A DNA stretch of 64,000 nt from Deltaproteobacteria bacterium IMCC39524 (GCA_029667085.1 JARUHJ010000002.1:1-64000), one strand, 5' to 3'. Shown: positions 50,500-60,395, numbered from the stretch's first letter. Translations and numbers: made by a program. Notes: generated from the sequence alone by a model not told the origin.

Positions 50500-51855
50500 A
50501 TGGATCAGAAACAACAGCTTTTGCTCGATGCTACCAGGCGCCTGATCCGGCGCGGGGCTTTTCCTAATCTGGCGAAACTCCTTGCTAAATCTCATCCTGC
50601 TGATATCGCACATCTCTTCCGCTACCTTGACCTTAAGGATCAGCGTATTCTCTTCAACCTGATTGAAGATGCGGAGAAGAGCGCCTACGTACTGGCTGAG
50701 CTTGATCACAGCACGGGCGCGCAACTGCTTGAACAGCTCGATAAAGAAACCATTACTGAAGTTCTTCAGGAAATGTCTTCAGATGATGCGGCTGATATTA
50801 TCGGTAACATGCCGCAAGAGCTTGCGGACGAAATCCTCGATATTATGCACGATGAGGATTCTGAAGAGATTGAGCATCTGCTTCAATATGATGAGGACAC
50901 GGCCGGCGGTATCATGTCGACCGAAATTTTCTCCCTCGATGAAGATCTCACCGTTAAGGATGCCATCGAAGCGATTCAACAGGCCGGAGATGTGGAGATG
51001 GTCTTCTATCTCTACGTGGTCAATGAGGCCGGGCAGCTCGTTGGTGTTCTTTCTCTTCGCCAGTTGTTGACGGTTCTGCCAACGAAAAAACTTTCGGAAA
51101 TCATGATCACCGATGTTTTGAGTGTGCGCACCGACGTGGACCAGGAAGAGGTTGCGAGGATTGTTGAAAAATATAATATTCTTGCGATACCGGTTGTCGA
51201 TGAGATGAACAGCCTGAAGGGTATTATCACCGTAGATGATATTATCGATGTTATTCGGCAAGAGGCGACTGAAGATATCTACAAGATGGCCGGTGCCAGC
51301 GAGGAAGAGCTCCTCTATGGCTACAAAGCGTTCAAAATCGCCCGACTTCGTTTGCCCTGGCTGTTGGTTAACTTGTTCGGTGGCGTTGCGACCGGTTACC
51401 TGATGTGGCTTTTCAAGGTGACCCTCAAGGAAGTGATCGCTCTGCTCGTTTTTATTCCTGTTATTACCGGTATGGGCGGTAACGTTGGAGGCCAGTCGGC
51501 GACGATTATGGTGCGAGGCTTTGCCACCGGGCGCATTGATTTCACAATGCTGCGTCAAGTTTTTTTCAAAGAAGTCCGGGTTGGTATGATCATGGGAAGT
51601 GTTTGTGGTTTCACTGTCGGCCTGGTTGCCTGGTTCTGGCATGGCAACCCCTATCTGGGGATGGTCGTTGGCCTGGCGATGTTTGTCGCGATGATTGTCG
51701 CTGCCTCGATGGGTGTGATTGCTCCCGCCGCCTTTAAGCGACTTGGTATTGACCCTGCGATTGCTTCAACGCCTTTTGTTCAAACTGCTAATGATATCAC
51801 TGGTATCCTCATCTACTTTGCGACTGCGACCGCATTTATCTCTTATTTGCGTTGA
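50500..51855 (+). CDS. mgtE: Magnesium transporter MgtE
   Basis: A 451-residue Mg2+ channel/transporter. N domain (~10-130) has LAKSHPADIAHLFRYLDLKDQRILFNLIE and EMSSDDAADIIGNMP, the superhelical MgtE_N repeats. Two CBS domains follow (~135-255), with TAGGIMSTEIFSLDEDLTVKDAIE. The membrane part (~285-450, five helices) has FIPVITGMGGNVGGQSATIMVRG, the conserved GNVGxQ pore motif, and PFVQTANDITGILIYF. Cytoplasmic Mg2+ binding to N-CBS gates the pore. Repeat copy E follows. Confidence 0.95.
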   Translation: MDQKQQLLLDATRRLIRRGAFPNLAKLLAKSHPADIAHLFRYLDLKDQRILFNLIEDAEKSAYVLAELDHSTGAQLLEQLDKETITEVLQEMSSDDAADIIGNMPQELADEILDIMHDEDSEEIEHLLQYDEDTAGGIMSTEIFSLDEDLTVKDAIEAIQQAGDVEMVFYLYVVNEAGQLVGVLSLRQLLTVLPTKKLSEIMITDVLSVRTDVDQEEVARIVEKYNILAIPVVDEMNSLKGIITVDDIIDVIRQEATEDIYKMAGASEEELLYGYKAFKIARLRLPWLLVNLFGGVATGYLMWLFKVTLKEVIALLVFIPVITGMGGNVGGQSATIMVRGFATGRIDFTMLRQVFFKEVRVGMIMGSVCGFTVGLVAWFWHGNPYLGMVVGLAMFVAMIVAASMGVIAPAAFKRLGIDPAIASTPFVQTANDITGILIYFATATAFISYLR

Positions 51856-51869
51856 AACACAATATAGTT

Positions 51870-52096
51870 CTTATTCCCCGCAGCTTGCTGCGTTGTTTAA
51901 CTTCAAAGCGACAACCTTTGTTTAGCCGCGATGAAAGTCTATCAAGATCTATAGTTAGAACCAAAACCAAGCGCATCTCTTTTTAGATTTACAGATTTTC
52001 GTAGATTCTGATCGCGGCTAATAATAGATTTCAATTGTGTTGACTACAAAGGTTGCAGGCTGTTGATACCTCGTAGCTTGCTGCGAGGTAGTTCAT
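51870..52096. repeat. Composite structured repeat, copy E
   Basis: Best-preserved copy, about 227 bases. Left hairpin CGCAGC-TT-GCTGCG, core at about 51923-52020 with TAGCCGCGAT / ATCGCGGCTA termini, and right hairpin CCTCGTAGC-TT-GCTGCGAGG. It lies between mgtE and recO and occupies most of the gap. Confidence 0.88.
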
Positions 52097-52141
52097 TCCA
52101 AAAAGAGACTAGGGTCTTATGCAATCATCTAACCCATTTCT

Positions 52142-52903
52142 ATGAATTTACTTGTCTCCCCAGCAATCATCCTTCATCACACCGATTACGGTGAAGCCGA
52201 CCGTATCGTCACCTTCCTCACGCCTGAACATGGACGTCTCAAAGGCTTTGCTCGGGCTGCACGGAAAAGTCGTAAGCGTTTCGGCGCCTCTCTGGAGCCC
52301 TGCGCTGAAGTTCAGCTGCATTGGACAGCACGCGGTTCTGGAGATCTGGTCAGCTTGCGCGATGCGGAGCTGGTCGACCTCCATTCCGGATTGCGTCGTG
52401 ATCTGGAGACCCTGACGCTGGCCAGTTATGGCTGTGAGCTGGCTGATGTGCTTTTTGACGAGTCGGGCGTTGGGGTTGAGGTCTTTCAGCTTTTACAGGC
52501 CTTTCTCAACCATCTTGATAGCGAAGGTTATTCCGTTGAAGCACGACTCCTCCTGGAAATTCGCATGCTCTCTGTTGCCGGCTATCTCCCCCATCTTCAG
52601 CATTGTGCAGATTGTTTCGGACCCCTGCCGAATGGAGCTGTTAGTTTCTCGGCAGCCCTTGATGGGAGTCTTTGTTCTGACTGCGACGCTGGGCGGGCGA
52701 CACTGAAAGTCGATCGTATGACACTCGGAACCTTGGGTCGAATCATGCATACCCCTCTGACCAGTTTTGCTGATTTCAAGCTCAGCCCTCTCTCTCGTAA
52801 AGAAGGTCAGCTGTTGTTGAGTGACGCCTTGCACTGTCACTTACACAGACCTCTGAGGAGCCTCGAATTTCTCAATCGGTTCAGCCCGGACGAGACACCT
52901 TGA
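52142..52903 (+). CDS. recO: DNA repair protein RecO
   Basis: A 253-residue RecO. N-terminal OB fold has AIILHHTDYGEADRIVTFLTPEHGRLKGFARAARKSRKRFGASLEP (~8-55), typical for binding single-stranded DNA and loading RecA with RecR. The C-terminal zinc site is formed by CADCFGPLPNG and CSDC (~158-185). Full length for the family. It stands before glyQ, separated by a repeat. Confidence 0.93.
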   Translation: MNLLVSPAIILHHTDYGEADRIVTFLTPEHGRLKGFARAARKSRKRFGASLEPCAEVQLHWTARGSGDLVSLRDAELVDLHSGLRRDLETLTLASYGCELADVLFDESGVGVEVFQLLQAFLNHLDSEGYSVEARLLLEIRMLSVAGYLPHLQHCADCFGPLPNGAVSFSAALDGSLCSDCDAGRATLKVDRMTLGTLGRIMHTPLTSFADFKLSPLSRKEGQLLLSDALHCHLHRPLRSLEFLNRFSPDETP

Positions 52904-53043
52904 ATGTCGCCTCTGAAAGAGAGTTTAGAAGAAGGGAAATCTTGACAGCTCATAGGTGTCAAGCTAAGATGCCAAGCCTGTTGCCTGTATACAGTATACG
53001 GCTTTCAGGCTCGTTGAAGTCGGTTCATTTTGACTAAATGTTT

Positions 53044-53178
53044 TAACCCGAAAGACACTAACGCAAAGACGCAAAGGGTAAAGAAAGGCGCAAAGAAAAA
53101 CTTTAGAGGGTTTTAAAACTTTCTTTTTTCTTGCTTTGTTTTTCTTGGCGTCTTGAGTGAGTAAAACGAACGGGCGTT
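53044..53178. repeat. Dispersed repeat family 2, copy upstream of glyQ
   Basis: Contains CGCAAAGACGCAAAGGGTAA then ttttaaaactttcttttttct and ends ttgagtgagtaaaacgaacgggcgtt. The left and right parts are partly inverted (gcaaagacgc / gcgtcttgag). The same order is repeated between glyQ and glyS (54152). Confidence 0.8.
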
Positions 53179-53233
53179 GAATGTTTTTGTTTGACCTTAT
53201 TGACATGATGGGCAAACTGCCCCTGGAGGCATT

Positions 53234-54103
53234 GTGAATTTTCAAGAACTCATCCTGGCACTACAGAACTACTGGGCCAACCACGGCTGCATTCTTCAGC
53301 AGCCCTATGATACGGAAAAGGGCGCGGGTACTTTTCATCCTGCAACTTTTTTGCGCGCGCTTGGCCCTGAGCCGTGGAACGTCGCATATGTAGAGCCGTC
53401 CCGTCGTCCTACTGATGGGCGCTACGGTGAAAACCCGAATCGTCTGCAACACTATTACCAGTTCCAGGTTCTCCTCAAGCCTTCGCCGATGAATATTCAG
53501 GAGCTTTATCTCGACTCTCTCAAGAGCTTTGGGATTGATCCTGCCAAGCACGACATTCGTTTTGTTGAGGATGATTGGGAGTCACCGACTCTTGGTGCCT
53601 GGGGTCTTGGCTGGGAAGTCTGGCTGGATGGTATGGAGATTACCCAGTTCACTTATTTCCAGCAATGTGGTGGTATTGACCTCAAACCGATTCCAGGCGA
53701 GTTGACTTACGGTATTGAGCGTATCGCCATGTATATCCAGGGCGTTGATAATGTCTACGACCTCGATTGGGGCGGCGGGCTTAAGTATGGCGACGTTCAT
53801 CATCAGACCGAAGTTGAATTCTCCACTTATAACTTCGAAGAGGCCGACACCGGCATGATGCTGCAACTTTTCGATATGTACGAAAAAGAATGCACGCGTC
53901 TGGCGGAAAGAGAGCTGGTCTTCCCGGCTTACGACTACGTACTGAAGTGCTCACACGCGTTTAACATGCTTGATGCCCGTGGCGCTATCTCGGTCACCGA
54001 GCGTGCACACTACATCGGCCGGGTTCGTAACCTGTCCAAGCTTTGCGCGGAGTTGTATGTGGCTCAGCGAGAGAAGATGGGTTTTCCGCTTCTGAAAAAA
54101 TGA
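53234..54103 (+). CDS. glyQ: Glycyl-tRNA synthetase alpha subunit
   Basis: A 289-residue catalytic alpha subunit of the alpha2-beta2 bacterial GlyRS, starting at GTG 53234. Family landmarks: [91 protein letters not shown]. It charges tRNA-Gly together with GlyS. A ~216-base spacer holding a dispersed repeat separates it from glyS, unlike the usual close spacing. Confidence 0.97.
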   Translation: MNFQELILALQNYWANHGCILQQPYDTEKGAGTFHPATFLRALGPEPWNVAYVEPSRRPTDGRYGENPNRLQHYYQFQVLLKPSPMNIQELYLDSLKSFGIDPAKHDIRFVEDDWESPTLGAWGLGWEVWLDGMEITQFTYFQQCGGIDLKPIPGELTYGIERIAMYIQGVDNVYDLDWGGGLKYGDVHHQTEVEFSTYNFEEADTGMMLQLFDMYEKECTRLAERELVFPAYDYVLKCSHAFNMLDARGAISVTERAHYIGRVRNLSKLCAELYVAQREKMGFPLLKK

Positions 54104-54151
54104 GGCGGGTAGCGGGTGGCGGGAAAAATCGTGAACAAAAAAATATACCTT

Positions 54152-54302
54152 AAGACCGAAAGCGTAACGCAAAGACGCAAAGGGTAAAGAAAGACGCAAA
54201 GAAATTCTTCAAGTTGGTTTTAAAACTTTCTTTTTTCTTTCTTAGCTTTCCTCTGCGTCTTGAGTGAGTAAAGCGAACGGGCGTTAAGCGAACGGGCGTT
54301 AA
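54152..54302. repeat. Dispersed repeat family 2, copy between glyQ and glyS
   Basis: Same as the 53044 copy (ACGCAAAGACGCAAAGGGTA ... TTTTAAAACTTTC ... CTTGAGTGAGTAAAGCGAA). At its end a 15-base unit AAGCGAACGGGCGTT is present twice in tandem (54271-54300), 10 bases before the glyS ribosome site. Confidence 0.82.
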
Positions 54303-54319
54303 AATAATTGGAGTTATAC

Positions 54320-56386
54320 ATGTCCAAAGACATATTTCTTGAAATAGGGACCGAAGAGATCCCAGCAGGATTTCTTCCCAAGGCTATGGCCGATCTCGAG
54401 CGCATGATTCGTAAAGAGCTTGAGACTGCGCGCCTGGAGTTTGGCGAGATCAAAACCTTTGCCACGCCTCGCCGCCTGGCTTTGGCCGTTAGTGACGTTG
54501 CCGAAGATCAGCCGACCTTGCGCACTGAGGCGATGGGTCCAGCCAAGCAGATTGCTTACGATGCCGACGGCAATCCTACCAAGGCCGCGATCGGTTTCGC
54601 CCGTGGCCAAGGTGTTGATGTTGCTGAGCTGAAGCTGGTTGAGACAGAAAAGGGTGAGTATCTTTTTATTGAAAAGGAAGAGCCTGGTCGTCCAACACGA
54701 GAGCTGTTAGCTACCGTTCTGCCTCGCCTGGTCGCTGCACTCTCTTTCAAAAAGTCGATGCGTTGGGAGACTCAGGATATTCGCTTTGCTCGCCCGATGC
54801 ATTGGATCGTCGCTCTTTACGGGGGAGACGTGATCTCCTTTACCCATGGCAACCTGACCAGCGGCTATCAATCGCGCGGGCACCGCTTCATGGCTCCACA
54901 GGAGTTTACCGTAACCGATATGGGCGATTGGCTGGAAGGTTGTCGCAAACATTTTGTAACGGCCGACCACATCGAGCGCAAGGCAACGATTCGTGAGCAA
55001 GTTGTTGCCACAGGCAAGGCTGCAGGTGGAAATACCGTTGTTGATGAAAAGTTGCTCGAAGAGGTGACCTACCTGCTCGAAGATTCGACTCCGCTATGCG
55101 GCACCTTTGAAGAAAAATATCTGCAACTGCCGCGTGAACTTCTGGTGACCTCGATGCGGGAGCATCAGCGCTATTTCACCATCGAAGATGCGCAGGGCAA
55201 ACTGCTCAACAAGTTTATTACCGTATCCAACACCCGCCCGGAAGATGAGCAGGTTGTCGTTAAGGGTAATGAGAAAGTAATCCGCGCACGTCTTGCCGAC
55301 GCAATGTTCTTCTGGGAAGAAGATCAGAAGATCAAATTTGAGAGCAATCTGGAGACTCTGAAAAATGTGATCTACCAGGCCAAGCTCGGCAGCAGCTTCG
55401 AAAAGGTTGAGCGTTTCACGCAGATTGCCAAGGGGCTGGCTGAACGCTTTGAGCCCACAGCCGTAGCCCTGACCGAGCGGGCGGCTCGTTTGGCCAAGTG
55501 TGATCTCGAATCAAAGATGGTTTACGAGTTCCCAGAGTTACAAGGCATCATGGGCCGGGAGTATTCCCGTCTCGAAGGTGAGGACCCACGGGTTTCAATT
55601 GCCATCTTTGAGCATTACCTGCCCACAGAAGCTGGCGGCACCTTGCCTTCCGATAATCTCGGCGCTTTCGTCTCTATTGCCGACAAGATCGATACCATCT
55701 GCGGTTGTTTCGGTGTCGGGCTGATCCCCACCGGATCGGCAGATCCTTATGCCTTGCGGCGCTGTGCGATCGGTGTTCTCAATATTATCCTTGATCGTGG
55801 CTACCAGGTCAGCATCCCTGAGTTGATTGAGCAGAGTCTTGGCCTGTTGGAAGAAAAGTTGACTCGGCCACGCGCCGAGGTGCAGGCCGACGTGGTGGAT
55901 TTCATCCGTTTGCGTCTGGCCAACATGTTGACAAGCCGTGATTTTGCTTCCGACGTCGTTGATGCTGTTCTGGCCGCCCGCTTCGATGAGCCCGGTGATG
56001 CCGTGGCCAGAGTCGAGGCGTTGGCCGCTCTTAAAACCGCGGCTGATTTTGAGCCGCTGGCGGTCGCTTTCAAACGTGTCGGCAACATCATCAAGGGCGG
56101 TGTTGATAACCCGGTGCAGGCGGATCTTTTTGAAGCCGATTGCGAAAGAGCCCTGGCCGCAGCAATTGAGTCAGCGAGGCAGCACATTGTCGACCAGGTT
56201 AACAAGGGTGACTATGGTGCGGCGCTACAAACGATCGCCGCGTTACGCGAACCGGTCGATGCTTTTTTCGACGGGGTCATGGTTATGGCCGACGATGAAA
56301 AGGTTAAGACCAACAGACTGGCCTTGCTGACACAGGTCGCCGGCTTGTTCGCCGACATCGCAGACTTTACACGCATCGCCGCTTAG
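54320..56386 (+). CDS. glyS: Glycyl-tRNA synthetase beta subunit
   Basis: A 688-residue beta subunit. ATG 54320 follows GGAG at 54310-54313 and gives the family start DIFLEIGTEEIPAGF. Landmarks: MRWETQDIRFARPMHWIVALYG, TSMREHQRYFTIEDAQGKLLNKFITVSN, NEKVIRARLADAMFFWEEDQK, SIADKIDTICGCFGVGLIPTGSADPYALRR. The C-terminal anticodon-binding domain (DALR-like) is at ~570-680. The stop codon lies within the terminator stem at 56378. Confidence 0.96.
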   Translation: MSKDIFLEIGTEEIPAGFLPKAMADLERMIRKELETARLEFGEIKTFATPRRLALAVSDVAEDQPTLRTEAMGPAKQIAYDADGNPTKAAIGFARGQGVDVAELKLVETEKGEYLFIEKEEPGRPTRELLATVLPRLVAALSFKKSMRWETQDIRFARPMHWIVALYGGDVISFTHGNLTSGYQSRGHRFMAPQEFTVTDMGDWLEGCRKHFVTADHIERKATIREQVVATGKAAGGNTVVDEKLLEEVTYLLEDSTPLCGTFEEKYLQLPRELLVTSMREHQRYFTIEDAQGKLLNKFITVSNTRPEDEQVVVKGNEKVIRARLADAMFFWEEDQKIKFESNLETLKNVIYQAKLGSSFEKVERFTQIAKGLAERFEPTAVALTERAARLAKCDLESKMVYEFPELQGIMGREYSRLEGEDPRVSIAIFEHYLPTEAGGTLPSDNLGAFVSIADKIDTICGCFGVGLIPTGSADPYALRRCAIGVLNIILDRGYQVSIPELIEQSLGLLEEKLTRPRAEVQADVVDFIRLRLANMLTSRDFASDVVDAVLAARFDEPGDAVARVEALAALKTAADFEPLAVAFKRVGNIIKGGVDNPVQADLFEADCERALAAAIESARQHIVDQVNKGDYGAALQTIAALREPVDAFFDGVMVMADDEKVKTNRLALLTQVAGLFADIADFTRIAA

Positions 56387-56408
56387 GAAACTAAGCGGCG
56401 GTTTTATT
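56378..56408 (+). terminator. Intrinsic terminator at the end of glyS
   Basis: GCCGCTTAG-GAAA-CTAAGCGGC, a 9-bp stem with a stable GNRA-type loop, then GGTTTTATTTT. The glyS TAG stop is inside the left arm. Confidence 0.85.
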
Positions 56409-56570
56409 TTGGCTGAAAAGACCAAGCATTTTTTCCGGTGTACTGTAAAAATTTGGACGTATCTCTAAAAACAAGCTTTAAAGAAAAGAGGCAAAAACAT
56501 TAGGGGAACGGATTTGCACAGAAAGAACAGATTCAGATTTTCATTTCTCTTTTAAGATTATATCCTGTTT

Positions 56571-56634
56571 ATCCTGCATATCCCTGTAAATGTTTTTCAG
56601 GTTTTAAAGACTTTTTAACAGGGATGTGCAGGAT
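56571..56634. repeat. Large inverted repeat before ppdK
   Basis: ATCCTGCATATCCCTGT (56571-56587) and ACAGGGATGTGCAGGAT (56618-56634) are reverse complements at 16 of 17 positions; the further tatcctgttt / ggatagttag ends extend it. Similar 'atcctg' inverted repeats are common in intergenic DNA of many bacteria. The rest of the 56409-56733 gap holds no gene. Confidence 0.7.
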
Positions 56635-56733
56635 AGTTAGGATGGATAAAGTCGGTTCTTTTTAGATTTGATGAGTGGCCAATTATAGATTCTTTGAACA
56701 TAAACTATCAATTTCAACGGGGAGGATGGATCA

Positions 56734-59394
56734 ATGGCAAAGTATGTTTATTTCTTCGGCGCCGGAGAGGCCGAAGGGCGCGGCGACATGAAGAATCTGC
56801 TCGGAGGCAAGGGCGCCAACCTGGCGGAAATGACCAGCATCGGTTTGCCTGTTCCAGCCGGTTTTACGGTCACGACGGAAGTTTGTACAGAATTCTACAA
56901 GAACGACCGCAATTATCCTGCCGGGTTGGAAGAGGAGGTCAATCAGCATCTGGCCAAGGTTGAGACGTTGATGGACAAGAAGTTCGGCGACTCACAGAAT
57001 CCATTGCTGGTTTCGGTGCGTTCCGGGGCCAGGGCCTCGATGCCGGGCATGATGGATACGGTCCTTAATCTTGGCCTCAACGACGAGACTGTTCAAGGCG
57101 TTATAGCCCAGAGTGGCGACGAACGCTTTGCCTACGATTCTTACCGCCGCTTCATCCAGATGTACGCCAACGTTGTGCTCAATATGGATGGCGATATTCT
57201 CGAGCATATTCTGGTGAAGATGAAAGAAGATCGCGGCGTTGTGGAAGACACCGCTTTGACTGCCGCTGACCTGAAAGAAATGGTTGGTCTTTTCAAAAAC
57301 AAAGTTAAGGAAGAGCTTGGTCAAGATTTCCCCATGGACCCTAAAGAACAACTTTGGGGTGCCATTGGTGCTGTGTTCGGCTCCTGGATGAATTTCCGCG
57401 CGATCACCTACCGAAGGCTCAACAATATTCCTGCTGAGTGGGGTACTGCAGTGAACGTACAGTCGATGGTCTTTGGCAATATGGGTGATGATTGTGCGAC
57501 CGGCGTTGCCTTTACCCGCGACCCCTCTACCGGAGAAGATTACTTCTACGGAGAATACCTGGTTAATGCCCAGGGCGAAGACGTGGTTGCCGGTACACGG
57601 ACGCCACAGCCGATCAACAAGGCCAAACACCAGCCGGGCGACCTGCCCGCCATGGAAGACGTTCTGCCCGATTGCTACGAGCAGCTGGCCAAGATCCGTG
57701 ACCTCCTCGAGAAGCATTACAAGGATATGCAGGATATCGAGTTCACCATCGAGAAGCACAAGCTTTACATGCTGCAGACCCGTAATGGTAAACGCACTGC
57801 AAAAGCAGCTGTGAAGATTGCCGTTGATATGGTTGCCGAAGGCCTGATCAGTAAGAATGAAGCGATCATGCGGGTTGCTCCTGAGCAGCTCGATCAGTTG
57901 CTACACCCCTCGCTTGACCCTGATGCACAAAAGACTGTAGTTGCCAAGGGTTTGCCGGCTTCGCCAGGCGCGGCCTGTGGCGAGATAGTCTTTTCGGCTA
58001 ATGAAGCCGAAGAGGCTGCCAAGATCGGTCTCAAGGTGATTCTGGTGCGTGTTGAAACCAGCCCGGAAGATATCCACGGTATGCACGCCGCTCAAGGCAT
58101 TCTCACCGCTCGTGGCGGCATGACCTCGCACGCCGCTGTCGTTGCCCGTGGCATGGGCAAGAGCTGTGTGGCCGGCTGCAGCGATATCAAAGTTGATTAC
58201 GCCAATCAGCAGTTTACCGCCAGGAATGGCCAGGTTTTCAAGCAGGGTGATATCATCACCCTCGACGGGTCCACCGGCGAAGTCATGCGGGGAGAGGTGC
58301 CGACCGTACAACCAGAACTGACCGGTGAGTTCGGCCAGTTGATGGAATGGGTCGACGGCATCCGTCGCCTGCGCGTTCGCACCAACGCTGATACGCCGCA
58401 TGATTCCCAGGTCGCCCGCGACTTCGGCGCCGAAGGCATCGGCCTCTGTCGTACCGAGCACATGTTCTTCGAGGGAGACCGGATCGCGGCCGTCCGCGAG
58501 ATGATCCTTTCTGCTGATCTGGACGGTCGTAAGCGAGCATTGGCGAAAATCTTGCCGATGCAAAAAGGTGATTTCCTCGGCCTGTTCCAGGTCATGAAGG
58601 GGCTGCCTGTAACCATTCGCCTGCTTGATCCGCCGCTGCATGAGTTCCTACCACACACCGACAAGGAGATCGAAGCCTTGGCTGCCGAGATGAACGTCCC
58701 GGCGCAGACTCTGAAAGCCAAAGTCGAGTCTCTACATGAATTCAACCCGATGCTTGGTCATCGTGGTTGTCGTTTGGCGGTCACCTATCCTGAAATCTAC
58801 GACATGCAGGTACAGGCGATCATGGAAGCGGCCTGCGAACTGGTCAAGAACGAGGGCTTCAGTATTGTTCCCGAGATCATGATTCCTCTCGTCTGCGAAG
58901 TGAAGGAGTTGGCCATTCTGCGGGCTAATGCCATTCGCGTGGCTGATGAGGTCATCGCCCGTTACGGGGTTGAGGTGACTTACCTGATCGGTACCATGAT
59001 CGAGTTGCCTCGCGCGGCACTGACTGCTGATGTCATTGCCCACGAAGCAGAGTTCTTCTCCTTCGGTACCAATGACCTGACTCAAACCACCTACGGCTTG
59101 TCTCGTGATGATGCCGGCAAGTTTCTGCCCTTCTACGTCGAGCATGAGCTTTTCCCCACGGATCCTTTTGTTGCCATTGACCAGGAAGGTGTCGGCCAAC
59201 TGGTGAAGATGGGTTGTGAACTCGGACGCAAGACCCGCCCTGACATCAAGCTCGGCATCTGTGGTGAGCACGGCGGTGAAGCCTCCTCGGTGAAGTTCTG
59301 TCACCGTATCGGTCTCGATTATGTCTCCTGCTCGCCTTTCCGTGTACCTATCGCTCGTTTGGCTGCGGCACAGGCGGTGTTGGAACAGGCCTGA
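56734..59394 (+). CDS. ppdK: Pyruvate, phosphate dikinase
   Basis: An 886-residue enzyme that interconverts pyruvate + ATP + Pi and PEP + AMP + PPi. The N-terminal ATP-grasp domain begins YFFGAGEAEGRGDMKNLLGGKGANLAEM and includes SVRSGARASMPGMMDTVLNLGLN. The swivelling domain has the phosphorylated His466 in GGMTSHAAVVARGMG. The C-terminal TIM barrel holds GIGLCRTEHMFFEGDR, NPMLGHRGCRL, and FGTNDLTQTTYGLSRDD, with catalytic Cys in ICGEHGG. Full length. It feeds gluconeogenesis from acetate in this group. GGGGAGG lies ahead of the ATG. Confidence 0.97.
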   Translation: MAKYVYFFGAGEAEGRGDMKNLLGGKGANLAEMTSIGLPVPAGFTVTTEVCTEFYKNDRNYPAGLEEEVNQHLAKVETLMDKKFGDSQNPLLVSVRSGARASMPGMMDTVLNLGLNDETVQGVIAQSGDERFAYDSYRRFIQMYANVVLNMDGDILEHILVKMKEDRGVVEDTALTAADLKEMVGLFKNKVKEELGQDFPMDPKEQLWGAIGAVFGSWMNFRAITYRRLNNIPAEWGTAVNVQSMVFGNMGDDCATGVAFTRDPSTGEDYFYGEYLVNAQGEDVVAGTRTPQPINKAKHQPGDLPAMEDVLPDCYEQLAKIRDLLEKHYKDMQDIEFTIEKHKLYMLQTRNGKRTAKAAVKIAVDMVAEGLISKNEAIMRVAPEQLDQLLHPSLDPDAQKTVVAKGLPASPGAACGEIVFSANEAEEAAKIGLKVILVRVETSPEDIHGMHAAQGILTARGGMTSHAAVVARGMGKSCVAGCSDIKVDYANQQFTARNGQVFKQGDIITLDGSTGEVMRGEVPTVQPELTGEFGQLMEWVDGIRRLRVRTNADTPHDSQVARDFGAEGIGLCRTEHMFFEGDRIAAVREMILSADLDGRKRALAKILPMQKGDFLGLFQVMKGLPVTIRLLDPPLHEFLPHTDKEIEALAAEMNVPAQTLKAKVESLHEFNPMLGHRGCRLAVTYPEIYDMQVQAIMEAACELVKNEGFSIVPEIMIPLVCEVKELAILRANAIRVADEVIARYGVEVTYLIGTMIELPRAALTADVIAHEAEFFSFGTNDLTQTTYGLSRDDAGKFLPFYVEHELFPTDPFVAIDQEGVGQLVKMGCELGRKTRPDIKLGICGEHGGEASSVKFCHRIGLDYVSCSPFRVPIARLAAAQAVLEQA

Positions 59395-59420
59395 TCTTTA
59401 AGGAAATCCAGTTGCTCTCA

Positions 59421-59451
59421 GCGCCTCCGATCTGGTCGGAGGCGCTTTTTT
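59421..59451 (+). terminator. Intrinsic terminator after ppdK
   Basis: GCGCCTCCGA-TCTGG-TCGGAGGCGC, 10-bp perfect stem, followed by TTTTTTG. Strong. Confidence 0.93.
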
Positions 59452-59523
59452 GTTTTCTGGTGAACTCTTCCGCTCCAGTAAAGCGTCGAAAAAACTGAAA
59501 CAGGAAAAGCAAAAGACCTAATT

Positions 59524-59633
59524 TACGCCCGTTCGCTTTGCTCTCTTGAGACGCAGGGAGCGCAGAGTAAAAAAGTAGACAAAACTTTTCCATGAGCAGT
59601 CTTTCTCTGCAGTCTCCGCGCCTCTGCGTGAGG
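59524..59633. repeat. Dispersed repeat family 2, reverse-strand copy after ppdK
   Basis: Begins ACGCCCGTTCGCTTTGCTCT, the reverse complement of the AGCGAACGGGCGT ends seen at 53170 and 54290, and continues with agacgcagggagcgcagag ... tctccgcgcctctgcgtgagg. The rest of the gap up to 59903 has no gene. Confidence 0.7.
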
Positions 59634-59903
59634 CTGGTCTTGGTTGTGCTTTTGTATGGCAGGAATCACGGGGCAAAATTAATAGACTCCGTGGCCTCTT
59701 CGCATTATTGTTAGCTTAGTTGATTGCTTCCGGGGCACTACTGTTAAATTTTCCGGAATTAGCTACCTGGCAGCCAAAGTTGTCGTCATTGACGCTGTTT
59801 TTGTGTTTAACTTTGCACTGAAGAAGACAATATTGTCTCGTCATTAGTTTAAGTCGATTCTGAGTACATTTGCTTGTTACTAATATTGATAGGAGGAACC
59901 TGC

Positions 59904-60395
59904 ATGAAAGCGATTCTGCAAACCTGTGTTGATGTTGAAGAACGGGTGGGTGAGATTTACCAGCAACTCGTCAATCATCCTGATGCCAATGAGGAGTTAC
60001 GCGAGATCTGGCAGGAGATGGCTGACGATGAGATGCGCCATGCCCATCGCATTCGCCAGGTGAGTGACCGGTTCGATATGGCCGGGGTTATAGCGTGCGG
60101 TCTGTCTCGCGAAGGGGTGCAGGAGTTATTAGACCGCGCCGGCGAGCTTTTACTCGACGCTCAGGAGGGCAGTCTTTCCATTGATGAGGCTATCTATGCT
60201 TCCGTAGAACTTGAGGACGCGTTCCTGAAAACCCATATCGGTTTTGCCGAGTCGGGCAATCAGCCTGATCTGCAGACCATGTTCAAGGCCTTGGCCGAAG
60301 CTGACAGACAGCATACTGTCCGGCTCAAATCTTATCTCAATCGTATGAACGATGGTGATGGCCTGGTGTTCGGGAACGAAGGAAACCCAGAATGA
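59904..60395 (+). CDS. Ferritin-like / rubrerythrin-type four-helix protein
   Basis: A 163-residue protein. AGGAGGAA lies just upstream of ATG 59904. The four-helix metal ligands are visible: E (VEERVGEIYQQL, helix 1), E-x-x-H (MADDEMRHAHRI, helix 2), E (ASVELEDAFLKTH, helix 3) and E-A-x-x-x-H (KALAEADRQHTVRL, helix 4), the di-iron set of rubrerythrin-like domains, without a rubredoxin tail. It may use peroxide or store iron; function inferred. The stop overlaps the next ATG (ATGA 60392). Confidence 0.82.
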   Translation: MKAILQTCVDVEERVGEIYQQLVNHPDANEELREIWQEMADDEMRHAHRIRQVSDRFDMAGVIACGLSREGVQELLDRAGELLLDAQEGSLSIDEAIYASVELEDAFLKTHIGFAESGNQPDLQTMFKALAEADRQHTVRLKSYLNRMNDGDGLVFGNEGNPE

